NCBI GenBank assembly: GCA_946563605.1
Contig: CAMNVW010000001.1
Span: 1 to 48,504 of the forward strand
DNA: 48,504 nt
Origin: an uncultured Clostridia bacterium
Lineage (GTDB): Bacteria > Bacillota > Clostridia > Oscillospirales > Ruminococcaceae
Direction: 5' to 3'
How positions within the stretch are numbered: position 1 is the stretch's first letter; every line of letters starts with the position of its first letter. Position numbers and translations under genes: made by a program. Below the pieces are notes generated by a model. The model searched no databases and had not been told where the DNA came from. It saw nothing but the letters and a program-made list of their open reading frames with translations. This document shows, one piece after another, positions 23,798 through 32,857 of the stretch.

Positions 23798-25510
23798 ATG
23801 AACTATCTGGATACATATAAAATCTGGCAGTCGAAGAAACTGGAGGACCCTGATCTGATTGGAGAAATGGTGGAGATCGAGGGAAATGACAGGGAGATCA
23901 AGGAGCGCTTTATCAAGATGCTGGAATTTGGAACAGCAGGACTGCGCGGCATTTTGGGCGTTGGAACCAACCGTATGAATATTTACACGGTTGCACTGGC
24001 AACACAGGGCATGGCGGATTATGTAAAACAGCAGTATGAGCATCCAAGCGTTGCGATTGCTTACGACAGCCGCATCAAGAGCGACCTGTTTGCAAATGTG
24101 ACCGCAAGGGTATTTGCGGCAAACGGCGTGAAGGCATACCTCTTCCGAGAACTGATGCCGACCCCGACCCTTTCCTTCGCAGTCAGAGAGCTGCATTGCA
24201 GCGCAGGCATCGTCATCACAGCAAGCCACAACCCATCTAAATACAATGGTTATAAGGCTTACGGCGACGACGGCTGCCAGCTGAATCCGCAGGCAGCGGC
24301 AAAGGTTTTGGAGCTTGCAGGAAAGACCGACATCTTTGACGGTGTGAAGAAGATTTCCCTTGAGGAAGGTCTGCGCACCGGCATGATCGAATATATTTCG
24401 GACGAACTGGTCGACAAATTCCTCGACCGCGTCTTTGAACTGCGTGTCAGCAAGGAACCGGTTGTAAAGAGCGACCTCAAGGTGGTCTATACACCGCTCA
24501 ACGGAACCGGAAATAAGCTGGTTCGCCGCATCTTTGCCCGCATGGGCATCGAGAATGTAACGGTCGTTCCCGAACAGGAGCATCCTGACGGAAACTTTCC
24601 AACCTGCACCTATCCGAACCCGGAGGAAAAAGCAACCTTGCAGCTCGGCATTGAGCTGTGCAAAAAGCTGGACGGCGATTTGGTGGTTGCGACCGACCCT
24701 GATGCAGACCGCGTCGGCGTTGCAGTAAAACATAAAGGCGAATACGTCCTCCCGACCGGCAATGAAATCGGCGTGCTGATGCTGGATTACATCGCAAAAC
24801 AGCGCATCGCACAAGGCACCATGCCAAAGAATCCGGTGGCGGTCAAATCCATCGTGTCCACCCCGTTGGCGGATGTGGTCGCAGAAAGCTACGGCATCCA
24901 GATGATCAATGTCCTGACTGGCTTTAAGTATATCGGCGAGCAGATCACACTGCTTCAGCAAAAAGGTGAAGAGGAACGTTTCCTGCTGGGATTTGAGGAA
25001 AGCTACGGTTATGTGACCGGAGGTCATGTCCGCGACAAGGACGCAGTCAACGGTTCAATGATCATCTGCGAGATGGCGGAATACTACAAGAAACAGGGTA
25101 AGACGCTCATCGACGCTCTGGAAGACATCTTTGCAAAATTTGGGGTCTATGCGGCAAAGGTCAAAGGCTATACCTTCGAGGGCACCGATGGCATGGAGAA
25201 GATGGCGAATATCATGAAAAACCTCCGCGAGAATCCGCCGAAGGAATTTGCAGGTTATCAGGTTTTGTCCAGCGCGGATTACCAGGTTTCCAAGAAAATT
25301 GACCTTGCAACCGGCAAAGAAAGCGCAATCGAACTGCCGAGCGCGAATGTTCTGGAATACAATCTGGAAAACAACCTCAAGGTGATCGTTCGTCCGTCCG
25401 GTACAGAGCCAAAGATCAAGGTATATTTGACCATCGTCACAAACGACCACGAGCAGATCGACACAATAGCACACAAGCTGTTTGCAGGTGCAGAAAGCTT
25501 TATGGCATAG
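23798..25510 (+). CDS. pgcA: Phosphoglucomutase/phosphomannomutase (PgcA-like)
   Basis: A 570-residue alpha-D-phosphohexomutase that interconverts glucose-6-P and glucose-1-P, feeding cell-wall polymers and glycogen. TASHNPSKYNGYK near residue 145 holds the phosphoserine, DPDADRVGVA is the metal-binding loop, GFEESYGYV is the sugar-binding loop, and RPSGTEPKIKVY is the phosphate-binding end. TAGLRG near the N-terminus is also typical. The frame is open to 23714, but the start at 23798 has AAAGGA at the right distance. Followed by a terminator. Confidence 0.92.
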   Translation: MNYLDTYKIWQSKKLEDPDLIGEMVEIEGNDREIKERFIKMLEFGTAGLRGILGVGTNRMNIYTVALATQGMADYVKQQYEHPSVAIAYDSRIKSDLFANVTARVFAANGVKAYLFRELMPTPTLSFAVRELHCSAGIVITASHNPSKYNGYKAYGDDGCQLNPQAAAKVLELAGKTDIFDGVKKISLEEGLRTGMIEYISDELVDKFLDRVFELRVSKEPVVKSDLKVVYTPLNGTGNKLVRRIFARMGIENVTVVPEQEHPDGNFPTCTYPNPEEKATLQLGIELCKKLDGDLVVATDPDADRVGVAVKHKGEYVLPTGNEIGVLMLDYIAKQRIAQGTMPKNPVAVKSIVSTPLADVVAESYGIQMINVLTGFKYIGEQITLLQQKGEEERFLLGFEESYGYVTGGHVRDKDAVNGSMIICEMAEYYKKQGKTLIDALEDIFAKFGVYAAKVKGYTFEGTDGMEKMANIMKNLRENPPKEFAGYQVLSSADYQVSKKIDLATGKESAIELPSANVLEYNLENNLKVIVRPSGTEPKIKVYLTIVTNDHEQIDTIAHKLFAGAESFMA

Positions 25511-25515
25511 GACAA

Positions 25516-25550
25516 AAAAGGATGAGGCATACAAGCTGCCTCATCCTTTT
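25516..25550 (+). terminator. Terminator of pgcA
   Basis: A perfect 14-bp stem, AAAAGGATGAGGCA and TGCCTCATCCTTTT, with a 7-nt loop, 6 nt after the stop codon. Confidence 0.9.
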
Positions 25551-25624
25551 GCTGCTTTAGGGGGAAGATGCTGGGAATAGGGTGGATTTTACCATCCTCG
25601 CTTTGCTTCAGCACAAATTATGTA

Positions 25625-25677
25625 TTGCATTTCAACCACAGCTTGCTATAATAAAAACAAGTACACACGTTTGTGTG
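25625..25677 (+). promoter_or_regulatory. Promoter and palindromic operator of the MATE gene
   Basis: TTGCAT (25625-25630) and TATAAT (25647-25652) with 16-nt spacing. Ten nt downstream, around 25663-25677, lies CACACGTTTGTGTG, an imperfect palindrome placed where a repressor would block transcription start. No regulator gene is adjacent, so a trans-acting repressor would be needed. Confidence 0.55.
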
Positions 25678-25705
25678 CAATGAGGTGTTATATTTTCAGA
25701 AGGGA

Positions 25706-27076
25706 ATGAGTGTTTTGAGAAGATCTTATGAGATGGATATGTGCAGCGGGCCGCTGCTGAGCAAGATCCTGATATTCGCAGTACCGTTGATGCTGTCAGG
25801 TATTTTGCAGCTGCTTTTTAATGCGGCGGACATCATTGTAGTCGGTCGCTTCAGCGGAAGCGAGGCGCTGGCGGCGGTCGGCTCCACCGGAGCACTGATT
25901 AACCTGATTATCAATCTGTTCATCGGTGTTTCGGTTGGTACAAACGTGGTAGCGGCGCGTTATTACGGTGCGCGTGATGCGGATGGCGTCAGCCAGACCG
26001 TACATACCGCAATGCTGTCTGCGATTGTCGGAGGAATCATTTTGATTTTTGCCGGAATCGCGCTTGCAAGACCGATGCTCGAATGGATGGGAACGCCGGC
26101 GGACGTCATCGACCAGTCGGCACTGTACATGAAGATTTATTTCGTGGGGATGCCGGCACTCATGGTCTATAACTTTGGCGCGTCGATCCTGCGTGCTATC
26201 GGTGACACCAAACGACCGCTGTACTTCTTGACAGTGGCAGGTGTTGTGAACGTAGTGTTCAACCTGTTTTTCGTTATCGTGCTGGATATGGGCGTTGCAG
26301 GCGTTGCGCTGGCGACAATTATTTCCCAGGCAATTTCAGCGGTTCTGATTCTGCTGTGTTTGATTAAAACCGAGGGTCCATGCCATCTGGAACTGAAGGA
26401 AATGAAAATCTATCCAGAGTGCTTTAAAGCAATGCTGCGAATCGGTTTGCCGGCAGGATTGCAGGGCTCGATTTTCAGCATCTCCAACGTGCTGATTCAA
26501 TCCTCGGTCAATTCCTTTGGCTCACTTGTTATGGCAGGCAATACCGCGGCAGCGAATATCGAAGGCTTTGTCTATACCGCGATGAACTCGATTTACCAGA
26601 CTTCGTTGAGCTTTACCAGCCAGAATATGGGCGCAAAACAGTTTAAGCGTGTGGATAAGGTGCTGGTAGAGTGTCTGCTGGTCGTTGCGACGGTCGGAAT
26701 CGTGCTGGGCAACGGCGCATATCTTTTGGGTGACAAACTGCTGGGCATCTATTCCTCCGACCCGCAGGTAATCGAGTACGGCTTAATGCGAATGAGCATT
26801 GTCAGCGCAAGCTATTTCCTGTGCGGCATCATGGATGTGCTGGTCGGCAGTATCCGCGGCTTGGGTTATTCCATCATGCCGATGCTGGTTTCGCTGACCG
26901 GAGCGTGTCTGTTCCGCGTCATCTGGATCTTCACCATTTTCCAGGTGGAGAGAACGCTGTTCTGTCTGTATATTTCCTATCCGATTTCCTGGATTTTGAC
27001 CGCAGGCATCCATCTGCTTTGCTACTTTATTGTCCGCAAAAAAGCGTTTAACAAGGCGATGCAGGCACAGGTGTAA
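25706..27076 (+). CDS. MATE family multidrug/metabolite exporter
   Basis: A membrane protein of about 456 residues with about twelve hydrophobic segments in two similar halves, which uses a Na+ or H+ gradient to export cationic drugs or metabolites. LFNAADIIVVGRFSG and GVSVGTNVVAARYYGA in the first half, and NSIYQTSLSFTSQNMGA in the second, are characteristic. The start is uncertain: GTG 25673, ATG 25706 and GTG 25712 are all in frame; AGAAGGG (25698-25704) is 1 nt from the ATG and 7 nt from GTG 25712. The substrate is unknown. Confidence 0.88.
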   Translation: MSVLRRSYEMDMCSGPLLSKILIFAVPLMLSGILQLLFNAADIIVVGRFSGSEALAAVGSTGALINLIINLFIGVSVGTNVVAARYYGARDADGVSQTVHTAMLSAIVGGIILIFAGIALARPMLEWMGTPADVIDQSALYMKIYFVGMPALMVYNFGASILRAIGDTKRPLYFLTVAGVVNVVFNLFFVIVLDMGVAGVALATIISQAISAVLILLCLIKTEGPCHLELKEMKIYPECFKAMLRIGLPAGLQGSIFSISNVLIQSSVNSFGSLVMAGNTAAANIEGFVYTAMNSIYQTSLSFTSQNMGAKQFKRVDKVLVECLLVVATVGIVLGNGAYLLGDKLLGIYSSDPQVIEYGLMRMSIVSASYFLCGIMDVLVGSIRGLGYSIMPMLVSLTGACLFRVIWIFTIFQVERTLFCLYISYPISWILTAGIHLLCYFIVRKKAFNKAMQAQV

Positions 27077-27113
27077 CCTGCTGTTTGTCCACAGCTTCGA
27101 TTGATGATTAAAG

Positions 27114-27150
27114 AAAGGGCAGACCTCTGCAAAAAGAGGTCTGCCCTTTT
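27114..27150 (+). terminator. Terminator of the MATE gene
   Basis: A 15-bp stem of AAAGGGCAGACCTCT with AGAGGTCTGCCCTTT, T4 at the end, 37 nt after the stop. Confidence 0.9.
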
Positions 27151-27156
27151 CGGTTA

Positions 27157-27188
27157 TAAAAAATGACGGCAGAGGGTATCTGCCGTCA
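27157..27188 (-). terminator. Terminator of the NERD gene
   Basis: On the minus strand TGACGGCAGA and TCTGCCGTCA form a perfect 10-bp stem (27164-27173 and 27179-27188) followed by a T-rich run. It is separate from the MATE terminator next to it. Confidence 0.85.
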
Positions 27189-27202
27189 GAAAGGGTTGCG
27201 TT

Positions 27203-27805
27203 TTATTGATGGGAATTTTGGAGCATATCACAGACAGCGTCAATGTTCACATTGTTGTCCTGCTCGTATTTTTCCTGTGTCAGCATTTTTTTGAACTGCG
27301 GAACGGTCATGACGATATTTTCGCCGCGCACATTGTTTAAGTACATTGGGACTTTGGATTTTGTGCTGGCAACGACGACAGCGGTATCAATTTTCAGATT
27401 GTAGATCTTGTTTTTGGAAGCAAGACGGCGGAACAGCTCCAGTTTTTTGTCCATCCCGATAACTGGATTGTCGAAGGTGATTTTCTTATCCTCCTCGGCG
27501 AAGATCCAACGGCTTTCCTTAAAATCGCCGTAGAAATCGCCCTGACCCTGCAAAGCGGTGACAAAGATCAGACCAAAAAATCCGACGAGCACAAAATCGA
27601 TGGTTTGTGTTTGTCCCTCAAATTCCAACTGCACGTTTTCAAGCACTTTAAACTTGCGGGTGCGCGCGAATCGTTTCAGGATGGAGCGAACCGTCTGTTT
27701 GCCGTAGACACCCTTGGAAAAACGGATGAGTTTGAGCAGATACAGTCCCAAAATGACGGCGATGATCAGCGCGAGGGAAAAACAAATCATAAAAAAGTAG
27801 TTCAT
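27203..27805 (-). CDS. Membrane-anchored NERD domain protein
   Basis: A 200-residue protein with one N-terminal transmembrane segment (residues about 3-26) and a NERD domain, a nuclease-related fold. The domain starts near LENVQLEFEGQTQTIDFVLVGFFGLIFV, where strand Glu and Asp resemble the active-site pattern, followed by ESRWIFAEE and KIDTAVVVAS. The function of NERD proteins is not settled. The start at 27805 has GAAGGAG 8 nt upstream; a longer frame to 27979 has no support. Confidence 0.75.
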   Translation of the reverse strand: MNYFFMICFSLALIIAVILGLYLLKLIRFSKGVYGKQTVRSILKRFARTRKFKVLENVQLEFEGQTQTIDFVLVGFFGLIFVTALQGQGDFYGDFKESRWIFAEEDKKITFDNPVIGMDKKLELFRRLASKNKIYNLKIDTAVVVASTKSKVPMYLNNVRGENIVMTVPQFKKMLTQEKYEQDNNVNIDAVCDMLQNSHQ

Positions 27806-27848
27806 ATGGCAGACTCCTTCTTCAAAAAATGATTCCCAAACAGAACTT

Positions 27849-27868
27849 GCTGGGCAAGATTGCCCAGC
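27849..27868. other. Short perfect hairpin in the NERD upstream region
   Basis: GCTGGGCA and TGCCCAGC form an 8-bp stem with a 4-nt loop, 43 nt upstream of the NERD start on the minus strand, without a T-run. It could be an operator or a leader hairpin. Confidence 0.4.
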
Positions 27869-28032
27869 CGTTTGGAAAAATAAAGATAAAATCATTGTAT
27901 CATAAGAGTGAATTTTCGTAAATAGGACAGTGCCGCAGTTTTGGGCAAAATCAAATATTTGTGATCTTGTGAACGGCAAATGATATAGACAAAGCCAATC
28001 TGTAAACTTTGGGCAAAAGCACAGAGGAGCCC

Positions 28033-28061
28033 TTGACAGTTTTTTTGTTATCCATTATCAT
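28033..28061 (+). promoter_or_regulatory. Promoter of the lipoprotein gene
   Basis: TTGACA (28033-28038) and TATCAT (28056-28061) with 17-nt spacing, 53 nt before the ATG. Confidence 0.8.
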
Positions 28062-28114
28062 TTGAAACAGAAAAATGTTTGCAGGCTGCAAACAGAAAGG
28101 TGGAACAGAGAGCG

Positions 28115-28684
28115 ATGCTTCGTTTTTATAAAAAGTGGATCAGTCTTGTGCTGGCGGCAATTTTCTGCGTCGGAACCTTTGCAGGATGCAGCGCGCTGGA
28201 TACCTCATTGCCTCCACAGGAAACACAGCAGAAATCAAAACAAACAAAATCCAAAAAGAAAACGGATCCTCAAAAAGCCATAGAGCAGATCTATGCTTCG
28301 TTGGGTAAACGCTCTGGACTAATAGAGCCGACGCCGGAGGAGATAGAGAGAATCGGTTTTGATATGGAGAATATTTCGCAGGCGTATGTGCGCTATGTTG
28401 AGACCGATTTTGGCGCAGACGATGTGTATATCTTTTTGCCAAAGGACGGCGAGGATGAAGAGGGAACCTCCTATCGGGACAAGGTCTTGGCTGATTTGCG
28501 AGAGCGCAAAGAGGAAAGAATGAAGGAATTTGAAAATTACGATGTGTATAACTCGACCTCCATTGCGGCAAACGCGGTTATTTTTGAGCGCGGCAGCTAT
28601 GTGGTGATGCTGATGCTGGAGGACAACGATTCAGCAAGGCGCATTGTTGAGCGGTACATTCCAGAAAGATTGAATCTTTCATAA
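28115..28684 (+). CDS. DUF4358-like lipoprotein
   Basis: A 189-residue lipoprotein. Residues 1-25 are a lipobox signal peptide (a basic start, SLVLAAIFCVGTFAGC, with Cys as the lipidation site). A Lys/Gln-rich linker follows. The rest fits the DUF4358 pattern: YVETDFGADDVYIFLPKDGED, a charged helix with RERKEERMKEFENY, and a C-terminal NAVIFERGSYVVMLML strand. The function is unknown. The ATG at 28115 has a weak ribosome binding site; ATG 28079 is an alternative but would bury the signal peptide. Confidence 0.7.
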   Translation: MLRFYKKWISLVLAAIFCVGTFAGCSALDTSLPPQETQQKSKQTKSKKKTDPQKAIEQIYASLGKRSGLIEPTPEEIERIGFDMENISQAYVRYVETDFGADDVYIFLPKDGEDEEGTSYRDKVLADLRERKEERMKEFENYDVYNSTSIAANAVIFERGSYVVMLMLEDNDSARRIVERYIPERLNLS

Positions 28685-28752
28685 AACTTTTTGGCAGAGA
28701 GTGTTTTTATCTTCGCGCAGCTTCTTTGATGAAGCGAATATTTGCACAACAA

Positions 28753-28808
28753 AAAACTGACCCACCGAAAGACATGGGATTTTCCCTGCTTTCGGCGGGT
28801 CAGCTTTT
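28753..28808. terminator. Bidirectional terminator between lipoprotein and lepA
   Basis: CTGACCC and CCGAAAG (28757-28771) pair with CTTTCGG and GGGTCAG (28789-28803) with a single mismatch. A-run on the left and T-run on the right let it act in both directions. Confidence 0.75.
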
Positions 28809-28890
28809 GTTTCGGTGGATTTGTTTTTGCTTGGACGAGAGATACACACAACGCAAAGCATGTTGTGACACAAAAGCAAAAGTGCGACTT

Positions 28891-28927
28891 GCACTTAACC
28901 GACAACGCGAATTGTGTCCAGATTCAA
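28891..28927 (+). repeat. 37-nt dispersed repeat, copy 1 (after lepA)
   Basis: This segment (starting GCACTTAACC, ending AGATTCAA) recurs exactly as the reverse complement at 44597-44633, 15.7 kb away. Both copies lie directly downstream of a coding sequence. A 15-nt direct repeat, CAGATTCAAGCTGGC, occurs at 28919-28933 and 28961-28975 and overlaps the lepA stop. Confidence 0.85.
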
Positions 28928-28974
28928 GCTGGCGCGAAACAGGGTGCAGGCTCAGCTTGCCAGATTCAAGCTGG

Positions 28975-30795
28975 CTATTCGTCAAGCTTGAGGACTGCCA
29001 TAAATGCCTCCTGCGGAACCTCCACAGAACCCAGCTGGCGCATACGCTTCTTGCCTTCCTTCTGCTTCTCCAGCAGCTTCTTTTTACGGGAGATGTCGCC
29101 GCCGTAGCACTTGGCAAGAACGTCCTTGCGGAACGCCTTGACCGTTTCGCGCGCGATGATCTTGCCGCCGACTGCCGCCTGAATCGGAACCTCAAACATC
29201 TGACGCGGAATGTTTTCCTTGAGCTTCTCTGCCATTTTTCTTGCACGGGAGTAAGCGCGGTCGGCATGAACAATGAACGAAAGCGCGTCAACAACATCGC
29301 CGCTGATCATGATGTCCAGCTTGACCAGCTTGGAAGAACGGTAGCCTGCCAATTCATAGTCGAAGGAGGCATAACCCTTGGTGCGGGATTTGAGTGCGTC
29401 AAAAAAGTCGTAGACAATTTCGTTGAGCGGCAGCTCGTAGTGCAGTTCGACGCGGTCGGTGTCCAGATATTTGGTGTCCTTGTAGGTGCCGCGGCGCTCC
29501 TGACAAAGCTCCATGATGGTGCCGATGTAGGAAGCCGGTGCAAAGATGCTTGCTTTGACGAAAGGCTCCTCCGCAGTCTCGATGTCCGATGGGTCAGGAT
29601 AGTTGGTCGGGTTGTCGATCATCATGGTGGTGCCGTCGGTCAGGTGGAGCTTGTAGATAACGCTGGGGGCTGTGGTGATCAGGTCGAGGTTAAATTCCCG
29701 TTCCAGACGCTCCTGAATAATTTCCATGTGAAGCAGTCCTAAGAATCCGCAGCGGAAACCAAAGCCTAACGCCTTGGAGGTCTCCGGTTCAAAGGAGAGG
29801 GAAGCGTCATTCAGCTGCAACTTTTCCAGAGCGTCCCGCAAATCAGGATATTTCGCACCGTCGGCAGGATAAATGCCGCAGAATACCATCGGATTGACCT
29901 GACGGTAGCCGTCAAGCGGTTTTGGCGCAGGATTGTCCACGCGGGTAACGGTGTCGCCGACAACGGTATCCCTGACGCTCTTGATGCTTGCGGTGATGTA
30001 GCCTACCTCGCCGGCGGATAAACCGTCGGACGGCACTAAGGTGGTGGCGCCCATGTAGCCTACCTCCACTGTGTGGAACTGTGCGCCGGTCGCCATCATT
30101 AAGATGTCATCGCCGGGACGGACGGTGCCCTGCATGACGCGGATATAAACGATAACGCCCTTGTAGCTGTCATAGTAAGAGTCGAAAATCAGTGCCTGCA
30201 ATGGAGCGTTTGGATCACCGGTCGGAGCTGGAATATCGGTAACGATGCGTTCCAGAACGTCCTCTACGTTGAGTCCGGTCTTTGCCGAAACACGCGGTGC
30301 ATCCAGCGCAGGAATACCGATGATGTCCTCGATTTCGTGACAGACCATGTCGGGATTTGCGCTTGGGAGGTCGATTTTGTTGACGACCGGAACGACCTCC
30401 AGATTGTGTTCGACAGCAAGATAGGTGTTTGCAAGGGTCTGTGCCTCGATGCCCTGCGAAGCGTCTACCACCAGCAGCGCGCCTTCACAGGCTGCCAGCG
30501 AACGGGAAACCTCATAGTTGAAGTCGACGTGCCCAGGGGTGTCGATGAGGTTAAAATCATAGGTGTTTCCATCCTTGGCGGTGTATTGCACTTTGACAGC
30601 ACGCGCTTTGATGGTGATACCTCTTTCACGTTCCAGATCCATGTTGTCCAGAAGCTGATTCTCCATCTCGCGCAGGGAAATCGCCTGTGTTTTTTCCAGA
30701 ATACGGTCGGCAAGGGTGGATTTGCCGTGGTCGATATGGGCGATGATGCAGAAATTGCGGATACGGCTGATATCCTTGAGCTGATTGTCTGCCAT
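28975..30795 (-). CDS. lepA: Elongation factor 4 (LepA)
   Basis: A 606-residue translational GTPase that acts on ribosomes in the cytoplasm. G1 AHIDHGKST, G3 DTPGHVDF and G4 NKIDLPSA are intact; the LepA-specific C-terminal domain is present (NIPRQMFEVPIQAAVGG and KCYGGDISRKKKL). Length is normal. The ATG at 30795 follows GAAAGGTGAG. A promoter-like pair is seen upstream. Its 3' flank holds a repeat that is shared with the 44.6-kb region. Confidence 0.96.
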   Translation of the reverse strand: MADNQLKDISRIRNFCIIAHIDHGKSTLADRILEKTQAISLREMENQLLDNMDLERERGITIKARAVKVQYTAKDGNTYDFNLIDTPGHVDFNYEVSRSLAACEGALLVVDASQGIEAQTLANTYLAVEHNLEVVPVVNKIDLPSANPDMVCHEIEDIIGIPALDAPRVSAKTGLNVEDVLERIVTDIPAPTGDPNAPLQALIFDSYYDSYKGVIVYIRVMQGTVRPGDDILMMATGAQFHTVEVGYMGATTLVPSDGLSAGEVGYITASIKSVRDTVVGDTVTRVDNPAPKPLDGYRQVNPMVFCGIYPADGAKYPDLRDALEKLQLNDASLSFEPETSKALGFGFRCGFLGLLHMEIIQERLEREFNLDLITTAPSVIYKLHLTDGTTMMIDNPTNYPDPSDIETAEEPFVKASIFAPASYIGTIMELCQERRGTYKDTKYLDTDRVELHYELPLNEIVYDFFDALKSRTKGYASFDYELAGYRSSKLVKLDIMISGDVVDALSFIVHADRAYSRARKMAEKLKENIPRQMFEVPIQAAVGGKIIARETVKAFRKDVLAKCYGGDISRKKKLLEKQKEGKKRMRQLGSVEVPQEAFMAVLKLDE

Positions 30796-30852
30796 AGGTT
30801 CTCACCTTTCTATCTGAATTGAATGGTTTATAAAGTGAATGGATAATAATTT

Positions 30853-30882
30853 ATTATAGCATAGACAAGCGGGTTTGAGCAA
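30853..30882 (-). promoter_or_regulatory. Promoter of lepA
   Basis: On the minus strand TTGCTC (30877-30882) and TATAAT (30853-30858) are 18 nt apart. The leader is about 50 nt. Confidence 0.55.
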
Positions 30883-30949
30883 CGGAAAAGTTTTTGATTT
30901 GTGCGTCAAAATACTTTAGAAAAGATAGGACAAACAGCCCGTCAAACCA

Positions 30950-31807
30950 TCATACAGCGGGAAATGGGTCATTGCCGTCATCGAGCGGCATGGAGGAAAC
31001 GACGTTGTGATAAAAGCCGCCGAGAACGCCATGAAAATTTTCCTTCCATGGTTTGTTCCTGCCGTAGTAATGGATAATGGCGGTGTGCTGGCGCACCCAG
31101 TCAACATCAAGCTGCCGGTCTTTTGGAAGATGCATATTTTTCAGGTGCAGATACTTTTCGCCAAGATTGTAAATGAGGGGGTCTAAGAAGATGATGCGGT
31201 CGGTATACAAGGCGTTGAGAACATCCTGGTCGGGCAGCAGCAGGGAATTTTTGTGCTCTGCAATAAAGTCGAATACCTGCTGCGTGCTTTGTTCGGTGCG
31301 CAGAAGCGAAAGATTCATCATCATCACGCCGGAATTGATATATTTTGACTGCGCGGAAAGATTTAAACGGAGGCGGTTGAACTCCTGAAAGCTGCGGCTT
31401 TCAATGTGGGAGGCTGCTGCAAACAGATGGTCTTTAAAGTCGATGCTGTAAAGCGCACGCAGAGAATTGATAACGATGATGTCGGGGTCGAGGTAGAGGA
31501 TGCGGTCGAGATTTTTCGGGAGATACTGCGCGGCAAAGATGCGGTAGTACATTTCGGTCGGATAGCGGTCGGAAACAGGCGCATTTTCAAGAAGGTCATT
31601 GGAAAGACGCACATCCACCAGATTGGTTCGGGGAAGAAGAGAGCCAAGTGCGGCAAAATCCTCCGCGGTCAGGCTGTTGTGCGCAATATAAACGGTGAAC
31701 ACGCCGTCCATGTCCGATTGGGATAAAGAGTACAGCATGGTGCTCAGCACCTTGAGGTAGCTGCGGTTTAAGGTGACCAGAATATTGTATTGAAACATCT
31801 GTGACAT
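30950..31807 (-). CDS. Glycosyltransferase family 8
   Basis: A 285-residue GT-A fold retaining glycosyltransferase that probably moves glucose or galactose from a UDP-sugar. ILYLDPDIIV contains the metal-binding DxD, YINSGVMMMNL and LPDQDVLNAL are family motifs, and IIHYYGRNKPW gives the conserved His and Lys-Pro-Trp. It has no transmembrane segment. It starts 10 nt after the LysR gene, whose TAG stop lies in TAGGAGG, the ribosome binding site, so the two are coupled. The acceptor is unknown; a cell-surface polymer is likely. Confidence 0.85.
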   Translation of the reverse strand: MSQMFQYNILVTLNRSYLKVLSTMLYSLSQSDMDGVFTVYIAHNSLTAEDFAALGSLLPRTNLVDVRLSNDLLENAPVSDRYPTEMYYRIFAAQYLPKNLDRILYLDPDIIVINSLRALYSIDFKDHLFAAASHIESRSFQEFNRLRLNLSAQSKYINSGVMMMNLSLLRTEQSTQQVFDFIAEHKNSLLLPDQDVLNALYTDRIIFLDPLIYNLGEKYLHLKNMHLPKDRQLDVDWVRQHTAIIHYYGRNKPWKENFHGVLGGFYHNVVSSMPLDDGNDPFPAV

Positions 31808-31817
31808 AAAAAGCCTC

Positions 31818-32720
31818 CTAGCTGTTTTGTGAAGCGGGTTCGCTTTCCTGAAACACCTGCAAAAAGCTCTTTGCTGAGGCGCTTAGATAACTGCCCTTTT
31901 TGCAGATGGCGGCAATGCGCGTCTTGAGCCTTTCTTCGGCGATTTCCCGAAAAATGATGTTGTGATGGGGCATGATGCGGTATGCCGACTGTGGAACGAC
32001 CGCAATACCGAGTCCTGCTTCCGCCCACATCATGGCGGTACGCGCGTCATCGGCAACACAGAAAATTTGCGGCGCAATGCCCGACTGTTGAAAAGCGTCG
32101 AGCAGCAAAGACTCAAAACGGCGGTAAAGGATCAGGGGTGCGCCGTCAAGGAAATCCAATGTCAGTTTTTCGATGGTTCGACCGCGCATATCGGCAGGAA
32201 AAAGGTTTCTCGCACCGGCGGCGATCATCGGTTCCTCATGCAGATAAAAGCAGTCAACGTGCTCGTTGTGAAACGGCGTGCGAACCACAGCAAGCTCGAT
32301 CATGCCCGATTCCAACATTTCGAGCAGTTCAAAGGTGTTGCCCTCGTGAACGGCAAAGCTGATCTGCCCAAAGCGTCGGTGAAATTCGGGGATGCGCCAG
32401 TCGAGCAGCGAAGCGCCGGAGGAGGACACCGTCCCAATGTGCAGGGTGCCGCGGAAGCCCGAAGCCATGCCGAGCAGTTCCTTTTTGGTCAGTTCCGTCA
32501 AGGCAAGGATGTTCTGCGCGCGCTTGTAGAGGGTGCGTCCGGCTTCGGTCAGGGTGATGCTGCGCGGGCCGCGCTGAACCAGTTGGATGCCCAGTTCCTC
32601 CTCCAAAAGCTTGAGCTGATAGCTCAGCGGCGGCTGCGAAAGATGGAGCTTTTTGGCAGCGGCGCTGATACTGCCTTCTTCGACGATGGTGGTGAAATAT
32701 AACAGCTGACGCACATCCAT
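31818..32720 (-). CDS. LysR family transcriptional regulator
   Basis: A 300-residue regulator. Residues 1-60 form the winged helix-turn-helix (EEGSISAAAKKLHLSQPPLSY), followed by a linker helix and a periplasmic-binding-type effector domain (GTLHIGTVSSSG, GMIELAVVRTPF, AEAGLGIAVVP). It is divergent from the ABC exporter operon and a T-N11-A type palindrome lies between them, so it very likely controls both. The effector is unknown. It shares a transcript with the GT8 gene downstream. Confidence 0.9.
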   Translation of the reverse strand: MDVRQLLYFTTIVEEGSISAAAKKLHLSQPPLSYQLKLLEEELGIQLVQRGPRSITLTEAGRTLYKRAQNILALTELTKKELLGMASGFRGTLHIGTVSSSGASLLDWRIPEFHRRFGQISFAVHEGNTFELLEMLESGMIELAVVRTPFHNEHVDCFYLHEEPMIAAGARNLFPADMRGRTIEKLTLDFLDGAPLILYRRFESLLLDAFQQSGIAPQIFCVADDARTAMMWAEAGLGIAVVPQSAYRIMPHHNIIFREIAEERLKTRIAAICKKGSYLSASAKSFLQVFQESEPASQNS

Positions 32721-32756
32721 CCGAAAAACCTCCTTTTTAGAAAGTATATAAAAAAA

Positions 32757-32771
32757 CTATGAAAACCATAG
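32757..32771. promoter_or_regulatory. LysR-type operator in the divergent region
   Basis: CTATG-AAAAC-CATAG is a perfect 5-bp inverted repeat with a 5-nt centre and contains T-N11-A. It lies between the LysR start (32720) and the ABC promoter, the usual place for a LysR site that represses its own gene and activates the neighbour. Confidence 0.6.
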
Positions 32772-32802
32772 AAATAAAATATATTTTATTTGGCAGAAAA
32801 TG

Positions 32803-32811
32803 TGATATAAT
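32803..32811 (+). promoter_or_regulatory. Extended -10 promoter of the ABC exporter operon
   Basis: TGATATAAT is an extended -10 (TGn plus TATAAT). A convincing -35 at 17 nt is lacking, as expected for an activator-dependent promoter. Confidence 0.6.
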
Positions 32812-32857
32812 CATACCATGCGGTTATCAATGATGCAACGGAGGAAATGAGAATAGA

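Noticed and set aside
23777..25027. Minus-strand frame of 416 codons
   Set aside because: It is antisense to the phosphoglucomutase gene, whose motifs are all on the plus strand.
28726..29742. Plus-strand frame of 338 codons
   Set aside because: It lies antisense to the conserved end of lepA and starts in a terminator hairpin; a shadow frame.
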